From: Acanthamoeba castellanii str. Neff
Taxonomy: Eukaryota > Discosea > Longamoebia > Acanthamoebidae
Direction of reading: 5' to 3'
Assembly: GCF_000313135.1 (NCBI RefSeq)
Contig: NW_004457244.1
Span: 2,406-18,730, forward strand
DNA length: 16,325 nucleotides
Shown: in pieces, positions 1 through 8,376 of the stretch
Layout: the number at the start of each line of letters is the position of its first letter
Position numbering within the stretch: the first letter of the stretch is position 1
The notes under the pieces: generated by a model
What the model saw: the letters and a program-made list of their open reading frames with translations, nothing else
Databases searched by the model: none
What the model was told of the DNA's origin: nothing
Position numbers and translations under genes: made by a program

Positions 1-894
1 GCATTGTCGTGGTCTATCTATCGTAGACGACCTGTGCCTGGCCCTCAGGCCCTGCTCCGGCGCGTCGAGATCAGCTTCGTCGCCACGCGATTCCTCGGCG
101 CCGGCAAGAAGATCTGGGTATGTCATGTGGAGTCGCACAGATGGCCTCCCTCTCCTGATGCCATCTCGATGCCAGGGGGGAGGGGGCGCCGCAGCCGCTG
201 ATGGTTGGGTGGGTGTACTCGGCAGGTCAACTGGGAGTGGGTGGGATCGCTCCACGGCGATAGCTCCGCCTTCCCGCTCGGGTCCAACGAGCGGTGGACC
301 ACGGCGACTGCCCGGGCACTGCAGCCCGGCGCTGCCGCGTCATCGTCTTCGGGCAGTCATGCTCCTCCTCCGTACCACCCGCTGCGCATGGAGGCCGGCA
401 CGCCCGAGGAGGGCGGACTCCTTAGCCCACACTCCGCCACCGCTGCACGCGCCGCGACGGCGTCCTCGCCCTATCTCCAGTCTCCGTCGTCGACAGCTTC
501 CTTCGCCGACGTGAGCACGGCCTCCGCGTTCATCCCCGAGACAGTAACGACCACCACCACCACTTCCGGCGCGCCAGTGATGCTGCACAGCGGGAGCTAC
601 ATTCCGGCGACCAACGAGCCAGCATTGCTGCTCGCGTCTTCGTCGTCGTTGGCGTCGGGCGCGCCCCTCAGCTACGGCCACACCGGCCCTGTGGCGTTCC
701 TGCCCGCTTCCACCCCGGTGGCGATGGCCAAGCCGGGTGGCATCCCTCTCGCCGCCCTCGCTTCATCGCAGTCGGCGGTGGAGCTGGAGCATCAACCCGC
801 CCTCAAGGAGAAGCGCTCGCTGGGCAAGAAACTCACGCGCCGCTTCCACAAGCTCACCCACCATCATCACCACGAAGACCCTCAGCAACAATAA
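1..894 (+). CDS. 3' end of an unrecognised gene, Ser/Ala/Thr-rich C-terminal region
   Basis: Partial gene whose 5' end lies outside the window. The best reading has one exon at about 49-117, after a CAG at 46-48, ending KKIW in phase 0. A GTATGT intron follows at 118-225 (ending GGCAG), and a last exon at 226-894 begins VNWEWVGS and stops at TAA 892-894. The first exon has strong GC-ending codon use. It could instead stay open to base 1. The last 222 residues are low complexity (Ser, Ala, Thr, Pro), including a six-Thr run. They end in a basic stretch (KEKRSLGKKLTRRFHK), five His and a Gln-rich tail. This looks like a disordered tail whose basic segment could bind membrane or nucleic acid. 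I do not recognise the family and assign no function. Intron 118-225 is supported because the frame hits a stop soon after the donor. Confidence 0.6.
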
Positions 895-1090
895 TATCTA
901 ATCAACACCCACCATTGCCGCCACGACAAGACAACACCCAGAGGGGTGGTGCCATCTTTCTGTACAGCATGGATACAACTCTCTCCGTCCCCAACATGAT
1001 TTATAATCTATTTGCACATGTGCCCTACTGTCTGTGTGTCGCAGAAACTAGTTTTGTGTTACCCTGCGTGGTGTCTAGACTTCAGCGCAC

Positions 1091-1096
1091 AATAAA
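1091..1096 (+). terminator. Polyadenylation signal AATAAA
   Basis: AATAAA about 195 bases after the stop codon of the first gene, followed by a G-rich stretch. It is the last clear feature before CpG disappears from the sequence (the last flanking CpG is at 1129-1130), so the 3' end of this gene probably lies close to the left edge of the CpG-poor island. Confidence 0.55.
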
Positions 1097-1304
1097 AGGG
1101 GGGAAAATGCCTTGGTCGGCCAGACAAGCGAGGGGAGTAGGGTGATGTTAGTGTGTGAATGTGTTCACAGCAGACAGAAAGAGCTGCAGACATTTTGGTA
1201 GTTATTTGTCTGCAAGTGAGGGGGAAGGAAATGGAAGAGGTGATGGGCATTGGGAAGACAGGCTAGATGTGTTCAGACTTTAGTAGACAAGCTAGATGGA
1301 ATTA

Positions 1305-2234
1305 GGAAGGGGAAAGAAGGGCCTTGATGCCTAGCTGCTGCTTGAGTTCAGAGCTCAGGAAGGGGATTGATGCACAAAGCTCAAGGATGCAAATGTGCAT
1401 GCCTCATGAACCAGTGCTCCCACATGGTGTGAAGGGTCCATGGAGGAAGTCCTGCTGTACTGAGGGGACCAGTTGTGGAACATGGCCTTGAGTGGGCATT
1501 GTAGAGTCTCCTGTGTGTTGTTGCAGAAGGGACAGAAGAGGGAAGTTGTTGGTGTGGAGGACTGACTCCAGGTGAGGAGAGTGGGAGGTGATGTGTGTCA
1601 AGATACTCAAGAACTGGAAGTGCAGTGTCTTGCACAGATGGCTGAGATTGCAGAAGGTGTAGGTCTTGGTGTAGGTGGACTGGCTGCCTTGAGGGTACTT
1701 GTCCATGCAGCAAATGATGTTGAGATGGGTTGAGTACTGGAAGTGTTGTATGATGAAGGGGTGGGAGTGGACATAGTTGATGGTGTCTGCCAGTGGCCAG
1801 ACTGTGGCAGCATGTCCTTGCATCTTGAAGGTCCACAAGCCAGGGACCTTGGCAATCTCTGCATGCCAGAACATGTGAACTGAATTGACTGACAGTAGGA
1901 GATGTGGATTTGGTGAGCCTGATAAGTGTGTCCTGATTGGGTCAGTCCCACTGTGGAAGGTCTTTGTGTCACTGTTCATTGACAACCTTTCAAAGTGCTG
2001 TCACATGACATTGAGACGCTGTCACCATTCTTGCAGCCAGCCAAGACAAACTAAGATCCCCACTGGACACCAGGCCAGCTTCAGCATCATAAATGTTCAA
2101 GCTCTGCCAATGGACTGGATGTACCATTGTGTCATTCATCTGGACAGCAAGGAAAAGATGGCCATTGCCTGGCTTGACCAAGAGGGCATATGGTATCACA
2201 AGCAGGACCCAAGGACTGACCCAGCAGAGGACAA
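1305..2234 (-). pseudogene. Decayed reading frame broken only by TGA
   Basis: On the minus strand one frame runs 310 codons between a TAG (2235-2237) and a TAA (1302-1304). It contains no other TAA or TAG, only six TGA codons, at 2196-2198, 2136-2138, 2097-2099, 2022-2024, 2001-2003 and 1404-1406. The 193 codons from 1985 to 1407 are uninterrupted. CGA (Arg) becomes TGA by deamination of methylated CpG, so this is the pattern a formerly coding frame would show. The middle part has Leu/His-rich, faintly leucine-repeat-like text (LCKTLHFQFLSILTHI), but I cannot name a family. TG-rich DNA favours TGA by chance, so coding origin is unproven. Confidence 0.35.
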
Positions 2235-4187
2235 CTACACAATCACATTGTGATGAGGGAAGTTGACCTGGTCAGATCCCAGCCAGGAAGCTGAGCCTGA
2301 AACAGGTTGATGTCAGTGCAGAGACAGTAAATCTTGTAGTCACAGTGACACCTTTGCAGGGTGTACATTGTCCACCCTCAGTGAAGGTCATAGAAGTCCA
2401 CAAAGCAGCCAACCCTGATATCAAGAGGTGTGCTGGAGTAGGTTGGCTTGATGCCATAAGGATCAAGGTCCCAATGTGGTGATGGACTGCTTTGTTGGCT
2501 GCATCCAGGTTCATGGAAGTGGTGTCCAGAAGCTCCTGTTGCACTGCCAGCTTCACCAAGAGCTCATCTTGCTCTTGGCACAGTGTGCTGATCACTAACT
2601 CAGGGGGCTTGTGCACCAGAGCAGGTGTGACTTGTGAAGAAGGGGTGTAGATGGTGTAATCTATAAGCCATCAAGGCTGCCAGTGCCAAGTGTGCAGGCA
2701 AAGACAGGACTCTGATGCAGGTGCTTGTTCTTGCTGGTCCTCTATGTGTTACCCTCTACTCCTTCCTTCTTCAAACAATGTCTAGGGCACACCAGTCCAC
2801 AGTACATGCACGCTCATTGGAGTCCTCACATCCAAAGTACCTGTTCACTCATTGGAGTTGTCATGGTTAGGGTTTCATGTCTGGACCAAAAAAAGGAGAA
2901 AATTGGTTTATTTTTGTAAAGGAGGTGCTTGAACACCCTTCATAAGCTCCCACTTTCCTCATTGACCAGCCACACAGAGGACCAGGCTGTGCTTGTAGTT
3001 GTCACTGGCATGGGTTGTTCACCTGCTTGCAATCTTGCTTCATTATGGTGTGCATGGTGCACAAACACCTGTGCAAATTCCAGCCCTTTCTGTTCACTTG
3101 GGGAGGGCTCTGGAGAAGGGAGGGTGGGTAAGTGAGGGTCGAGGGGGGGAGGGTTGTGGTATGGCATGCTGTAGATGTCACCGTAGAGAAGGCCAGAGGA
3201 CATTGATAAAGGGGGCTTTCTTTGCCCATTGGCCAGGGACAAGATGGAAGTGTTGTAGTTGGGGGATCATGAGTCAACATAGATGCCTGGGGGTACAAAG
3301 GTTGGTCAACTTGATCCCCTGCATACCAAACATGGACTCTTCACTTAGTTGCTGTCAAATACAGGAAAGCCCTGATGGGTGAGTTTGGGTGCAAGCCTTC
3401 AATGTCATCCTGTGAGAATGGAGTGTTTGGCATGGAGCCCAGGGCCGCCTGCTGACTCTGTTCTGCTGGCTCATATAACACTCCATGCTCCTTCTCAGGA
3501 TGGACCTGCAATGCCAGATTTTGCACCACACACTATGGGCAGAGCATCTATTCAAGCTCTAGCACACCAGAGCGCACCAATTTGTTCATGAGTCAGCAAA
3601 TTGCTCTGCACAGTCAACTTGAGCCAAGTCCAGAGGCCATTGGTGATGATGCCAGCATCAGTGGCTTGGTAGTGCACTGTCCACTGAGTTCAGCTCATGA
3701 TTGAAGTAGTGACTCTGGCTGCACATTGCTGTAGTTGGTTCTTCACTTTTCAAGCACTTGCACCATGTCAATGAGGATGTCTGCAAAGGTGCAGTTCATG
3801 ACAGCTGGGTTGAGCAAGCATGTCCATGGGACGGCCTCCACTTTCCACATCAGGTCTTTCAGCTCTGGCCTGATCATGCCCTTCTTGAATGTTGGCTAGG
3901 CATGTTCACCAACAGATGGTCACTTTCCTCCTGCAGTTGTCCAACCTGCATACAAGCACATGTGCATTATCATTGTGTTCTTCTCTCATGAGTGGGTGTG
4001 TGACAGGAACAAACAAACACTGCACCTTCAACATGGATGCTTTCTCCTTGCTGAGTCCTTGAGCCAGTGGTTTGGTCTTGACTTTGGGTGGTTGCTTTCC
4101 ACCCAGGTGTGACAACAACACATCTACATTGACATTGCTGGCCTGTCAGCAAGTCAAGTGATGTCCTCCTTAGGGGGGGTAGGGAGT

Positions 4188-4209
4188 CCCACCCATGGCC
4201 ATGGGTGGG
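4188..4209. repeat. 22-bp perfect palindrome with G-rich flanks
   Basis: Reading CCCACCCATGG followed by its exact reverse complement gives a 22-base perfect inverted repeat with no spacer. G runs lie on both sides (TAGGGGGGGTAGGGAG before, GTAGGGG after), so the plus strand could form either a cruciform or a G-quadruplex. It lies inside the CpG-poor island and contains no CpG itself. Confidence 0.75.
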
Positions 4210-4576
4210 TAGGGGAAGGACAAGAAAGAGGGAACCATTTTTGTGCCCACCCCATGACTCAACTCAAGCTCATGCCACACATCCTACTAGACAACTGAAA
4301 TTTCAGTTCTTGTGGGTAGCAGAGTTTCTGTCCACCAGAACCCTACAAAAGGCCAGCAAGACAGTCTAGGCTCATCTTCTGCAGACCCCCCCCCCTGTGC
4401 CACAGCCCCAGACAAGGGAGCACAGGTACATGATTTCTGCAGTCTTGGTTAGAATCACTTTATTAAAGATCTTTGAGATTCTTGTGTCACTATTTTCCAT
4501 TTAGTCTAGTGTTTTTATGGTCACTGCTGGCTAAAAACTAGGTTTTGTAACACACACAGACAGTAGGGATGAACAA

Positions 4577-4596
4577 ACAAATACACAAACAAACAG
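4577..4596. repeat. Direct repeat copy 1 (20 bp, 19/20 identical)
   Basis: ACAAATACACAAACAAACAG at this position recurs with one A/G difference at 5443-5462, the right edge of the CpG-poor island. The A/G difference lies outside any CpG. Copies are 866 bases apart. CA-rich DNA makes chance similarity possible, and the match does not extend past the 20 bases. Confidence 0.45.
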
Positions 4597-4621
4597 AATC
4601 CCATGTCCACAGAACCTCTAA

Positions 4622-5425
4622 GTTGGACTTGACTCTGAACTTGAGGAGACCTCATGGAAGCTCATACTGCCTTGACTGCATCTTCCCAGCCCACCTGTGA
4701 CCTGATGATTTTTAATGCCCTTACAGCCCACCCCATCACTAACCCTCTCCTTGACAGTCCTCTTCCACCTGGTTAAAGTTGTTCACTCTCATTCCATCAG
4801 CTGGATACAGCTCTTGCCAGTAGCCCCACCCAACTGGGCAGGGAGGCCACCAGGGGGGGGTCCCACCATGACCATAGACACTCACAGCCCCACCACAACA
4901 GACACAGCCAAGGCCTTCACTCACACCACACCTTCTGCACACCCCATGACCACCACACCCAGCTTCACTCACATCACACCCTCTACACACCCCATAACCA
5001 CCACATCCAGCCCAACTCATGCCATGACCTCTGCATGCCTTGCAACCACCACATCAGGTCCCAATCACACTGCACCCCCTGCACATCCACACTCCACTCA
5101 CACTACACCCATTACACAGCCAGCAGCTGCTGTCATTTCAGGCACCACTCATCCTGCAATACATTGATCCTGAACAAGCTTGGACTACACCCTCACAACA
5201 ATCAGGATTGAGGGGCGTATTGGACAAGATGGGTCCACTGACTGGGTCTACTTTCACACATCAAATACATCTTTCCACTCCTGCTTTATTTCAATGCAAG
5301 GGTACAATGTCTCCTTGCACCATTCCCAAGGAGAACTGGTTTGTTGGACTCACAACGTTGCCAGGCATGTGCATTTGGGGGGGGGGGGGCACTGCCATCA
5401 GCGGCTGCAGGGTGGTGGATGTTGA
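4622..5425 (+). pseudogene. Thr/Pro-rich frame interrupted only by TGA
   Basis: From a TAA at 4619-4621 onward, this plus-strand frame meets only TGA stops (4673, 4703, 4706, 5165, 5171, 5423). The longest clean part, ATG 4715 to 5164, encodes 150 residues. It starts with a moderately hydrophobic stretch and continues into Thr/Pro/Ser/His repeats resembling a mucin-like extracellular stalk. After the paired TGA codons the same frame carries non-repetitive text (GRIGQDGSTDWVYFHTS). As in the minus-strand frame, TGA could come from CGA by CpG decay. No start, splice or family can be assigned. A 13-G run at 5377-5389 makes the last part unreliable. Confidence 0.35.
4868..5107 (+). repeat. Five-unit 48-bp minisatellite encoding 16-residue Thr/Pro repeats
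   Basis: Five consecutive diverged 48-base units begin at 4868, 4916, 4964, 5012 and 5060. Translated in the open plus frame, the best units read roughly FTHTTPSAHPMTTTPS. Units 2 and 3 are most alike; the outer units are degenerate. The unit length is a multiple of three and the frame stays open through all five, so it was probably a tandem repeat within a coding sequence. No unit contains a CpG. Confidence 0.75.
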
Positions 5426-5442
5426 TTGATAAATATATTTTC

Positions 5443-5462
5443 ACAAATGCACAAACAAACAG
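5443..5462. repeat. Direct repeat copy 2 at right island edge
   Basis: ACAAATGCACAAACAAACAG matches 4577-4596 at 19 of 20 bases. CpG resumes seven bases later (GTGACGTTGG), so this copy sits almost exactly on the right compositional boundary and within the 3' flank of the MORN gene. Confidence 0.45.
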
Positions 5463-5547
5463 GAGTGACGTTGGATCTTTACACTCGATCAACCAGAAGG
5501 GACGAACCCCCCGTGACGAGACAGTCAGCGTAAGTAACGAAGCTCGT

Positions 5548-6733
5548 CTAGTAGCGCAGGGTGTGGGTGCGGTAGGGCAGTCCGGAGAAGGACATCATCG
5601 AGATCTCGTAGTCGGCGGCCATCCTTCGCGACCTGGTTGTTTGATGGTTCCGGTTAAAGCACCCACCACATTGCAATGTGAGAGAACCAAGTGAGTGGAC
5701 GAATGAGAAGGAGGGGAAGAGGCGTGCGATGCCGAAAAAGAGAGGGGGGGGGAAGAGAGAGAGGAAGGCGGCGCCGCACCTCTGCAGGGCGCCTTCTTTG
5801 TACTCCACGAGCAGGCGGTCCCCGCCGGTGTAGTGGGTGTCGGTGACCAGCACGCCATCGCTGCCGTGCCGCTTGTCTATGTTGCACACCCCCATTCACC
5901 ACCGCCATCAGGTCAGGCCAGGCCAGGCCAGGCCAAGCACGATGGTGGTGGGGTGGAAGGGCAGGAGACAAGCACCGTTGCGGTAGTGGCCGTAGTAGCG
6001 CTGGCCGTCGTCCCAGTGGATGTAAACGCCCCACCCGTTGCGCTTGTCGTCTTGCCAGTGGCCGTCGAAGACGTCTCCGACGGCGAACACCATGCGTCCG
6101 TTGCCGCAGCGCTTGTCGTCGCGCCACTGGCCGTCGTACCGCCTCCCGTCCGTCCAGCGCAGTGCCCCGGCCCCGTGCCGCTTCCCGCCTTGCCAGTGGC
6201 CCTGGTACCTGGTGCCGTCGGCCTCGACGTAGGAGCCGGGGCCGTCGGCCTTGTTCTCGCGCCACGAGCCCTCGTACGTGTCCCCGTCAGCGTAGACCAT
6301 GAAGCCCTTGCCCCACCGCATGCCGTCCTGCACCCCCACATATGGAGTATAAATGTAGATGAGCGGTTTCCAATCGATGAGAATTAATTCGCTGTGTGAC
6401 GTGGCACCTTAAGCTGTCCGACGTAGCGCCGTCCGTCGGCCCACGAGTAGACGCCGTGTCCGTTGAACTTGTTGTTGTCCCACTGGCCCTCGTAGAGGGC
6501 GCCGCAGGGCCACGTCATCTTGCCCAGCCCGCAGCGGAAGTTGGCCCTCCACGCGCCCCGGTACACGCGCCCGTCGGCCCACGTGCACTGGCCGTGGCCC
6601 TCCCGCTTGTCGTTGGCCCACTCGCCCACGTAGCTGTCCCCCTCGGCATAGGACATCGTGCCATGGCCCCACCGCAGCCCCTCCCGCCACTCGCCCGTGT
6701 ACTCCCTGTGTCGTGCGTGCGTGCGTGCGTGCG

Positions 6734-6766
<33 letters not shown>

Positions 6767-8185
6767 AGAAAAGATGAGGAGTGGCTAGTCGGGTACCGAG
6801 CGTCGTCGCCCCACACGTAGGTGCCGTAGCCGGACAGGTTGTCGTTGGCCCAGTGGCCCTCGTAGCGGTCGCCCGACTTGGCCCAGTACATGCAGCCGTA
6901 GCCCTCCCGGTTCCCGTCCTTCCACTCCCCGACGTACACGCTACTCGCCAACACGCCACGTCATGCCACGTCACGTGCGTTAGGGCTCGACCACAATGAC
7001 CACCAACCGGAAGGCAGCGAGGCGTGGTGGGTCACGTGGTGGGTGGGTGCAGGTGTGTTGTGTGTGTGTTGTGTGTGTCGATGCGTACCTGCCGGAGGGC
7101 CAGGTGTAGGAGCCGTGGCCGGTGCGTGCGCCCTTGGTCCAGGTGCCCTCGTACTTGCGCCCGTCGGCCCACCAGAAAGTGCCCAGGCCGTCCACGAGGC
7201 CGTCGATCCACTGGCCCTCGTACACGGTCCCGTCGGGCCACTCGCATCGACCGGTGCCCGTGCGCACCCCCTCCACGAACTCGCCCTCGTAGCGGCGCCC
7301 GTCGGCCCATCGGTAGACCCCGCGCCCCGTGCGCTTGTCCTCCTCCCAGTCCCCCTCGTACGAGTCTCCGCTGCGCAGCCGATACACGACGCACGCACGC
7401 ACGCACAGGACCACAATAGGAAAACCCCGTCAGCAGCCGCACACGCGGTGGTGGCTGGTGGTGTTCCACGGAAAGCGCCGTCGCATGGGACTACGACGAC
7501 CAGGAGGCCTAGAGGAGGTGGAGGTGGAGGAGGTGGTGGAGGTACCTGGGCCACACGATCTTGCCGCGGCCGTGCTGGCGGTTGTTGCGCCAGGTGCCCT
7601 CGCACACGGTGCCGTCGGCGTAGCGCATGACACCCGGCCCCTCCATCTTGTCGTCCCGCCACTCGCCTGAGTAGGCCACCCCATTGCGCCACGCGTAGGC
7701 GCCCCGCCCCTGCCGCTTGCCCTCCTTTGTACGCTCTCCTGCGACCGAAAGAACACACGACACACACACGACACACGACACGAAGAGAGGCAGGGGGGCA
7801 CGGCGACCACACCGAGCACGTCAGCATCATCACTGTCTGCTGTGTCCGACTCAAAAAAAATTCCCATAAACCCATAAATAAAATAATAGAAAATATATTG
7901 CATAAAATACCACAAGGTGGGTGGGGGGCATTGGGCGGCAAATGGGAGAGGGGCGGTGGGGGGATAAGGTGGTGGGGTACCTTCGTAGAGAGAGCCGGGG
8001 GCGGACGGGTCGAGAGGGGCGTGGTGGTCTCCGCCGGCGCCTGCAGCAGCGGCGGGGGCAGAGGAGGCGTCGGGCTTGGCGGTGGCCCCTACCTCGTCGG
8101 CGGCACCCGGGGCGAGGCACGCGTCGAAGCGCATGGGCCCCATCATGCCGGGTGCCACGGCAGCAAGGCTTCCACGTCTGCTCAT
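5548..8185 (-). CDS. MORN-repeat protein (about 20 repeats, 551 residues)
   Basis: Eight exons on the minus strand: 8185-7981, 7738-7546, 7370-7089, 6940-6797, 6705-6408, 6327-5976, 5876-5780 and 5632-5548 (TAG). All seven introns are GT-AG, phases stay consistent, and the total is 552 codons. An Ala/Pro-rich N-terminus of about 65 residues (MSRRGSLAAVAPGMMG) is followed by about 20 tandem 23-residue MORN repeats, for example DSYEGDWEEDKRTGRG and RRYEGEFVEGVRTGTG. The protein ends in a short non-repeat tail (SFSGLPYRTHTLRY). MORN arrays form elongated beta structures that bind membrane lipids or act as scaffolds in protists. No kinase, SET or PIP-kinase domain is present, so function beyond scaffold is inference. 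Several frames over the introns give long false ORFs. The start was chosen as the first ATG in frame with the repeat exon, and an upstream frame to 8305 exists. A divergent PP2C gene starts 191 bases away. Confidence 0.93.
5915..5935. repeat. AGGCC pentamer tandem repeat in MORN intron 6
   Basis: Four perfect copies of AGGCC plus one base, inside the 99-base intron 5877-5975. It is a short microsatellite with no visible role. Confidence 0.8.
6735..6762. repeat. (GA)14 microsatellite in MORN intron 4
   Basis: An uninterrupted GA run of 28 bases preceded by GCGT repeats (6713-6734), in the 91-base intron 6706-6796. On the coding (minus) strand it reads CT, so it supplies the pyrimidine tract near the 3' splice site at 6706-6707. 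Confidence 0.85.
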
Positions 8186-8376
8186 GAGGTTTGCAGGCGC
8201 TGTGTTGGTGTGTGTAAACAATGGGTCCTCTTCTTTCCTCTTCTTCTTTGACGTGGGCAAGCGGTGGTGGACTCGTGTGTTGCTGCTGCTGTGCTCTTGC
8301 TCCAAGGGCGTTGGACTGTAGGACAGGCCTGACGACCAAGGCGCTGGTCACTTGTTACTCCGGACCTCCGCAAAGA
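8186..8376. promoter_or_regulatory. Divergent intergenic region, MORN gene / PP2C gene
   Basis: 191 bases separate the ATG of the minus-strand MORN gene (8185) from the chosen ATG of the plus-strand phosphatase (8377), so both promoters must lie here or overlap the opposite 5' UTR. I see no TATA box or other recognisable element. It includes a pyrimidine-rich segment (8229-8250). An in-frame ATG at 8221 could extend the phosphatase and shorten this region. Confidence 0.5.

Larger units (their letters stand above)
1131..5468. other. CpG-depleted 4.3-kb island, probable decayed insertion
   Basis: Over 4.3 kb I find only ten CpG dinucleotides, starting at 2017, 2811, 3140, 3182, 3446, 3573, 3832, 5216, 5356 and 5402. 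Runs 1131-2016, 2019-2810 and 3834-5215 have none. TpG and CpA are very abundant, and base composition is near balanced instead of GC-rich. Flanking exons carry about ten CpG per 60 bases. I see no intact gene, no usual codon bias and no convincing splice structure. It contains two long frames interrupted almost only by TGA (separate entries), a 48-bp minisatellite, a 22-bp palindrome and homopolymer G/C runs (4384-4395, 4853-4860, 5377-5389). The pattern fits long-term cytosine methylation and deamination of an inserted or silenced element. I did not find terminal inverted repeats or a target-site duplication. Confidence 0.8.

Noticed and set aside
1885..2253. 122-codon plus-strand frame in the CpG-poor island
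   Set aside because: It overlaps the longer minus-strand TGA-only frame, and has no domain text and no start or splice context.
5377..5389. 13-G run as a regulatory or programmed slippage site
   Set aside because: Several G and C homopolymers occur in the island without shared context. This looks like ordinary mononucleotide expansion.
5833..6387. 184-codon plus-strand frame
   Set aside because: It is the Val/Ala-rich antisense of MORN exon 6 and neighbouring introns, with no independent support.
6961..7941. 326-codon minus-strand frame overlapping the MORN gene
   Set aside because: It runs through two introns and reads the MORN exons in the wrong frame (Arg/Thr/Gly-rich). Correct exons with consistent phases explain the region.
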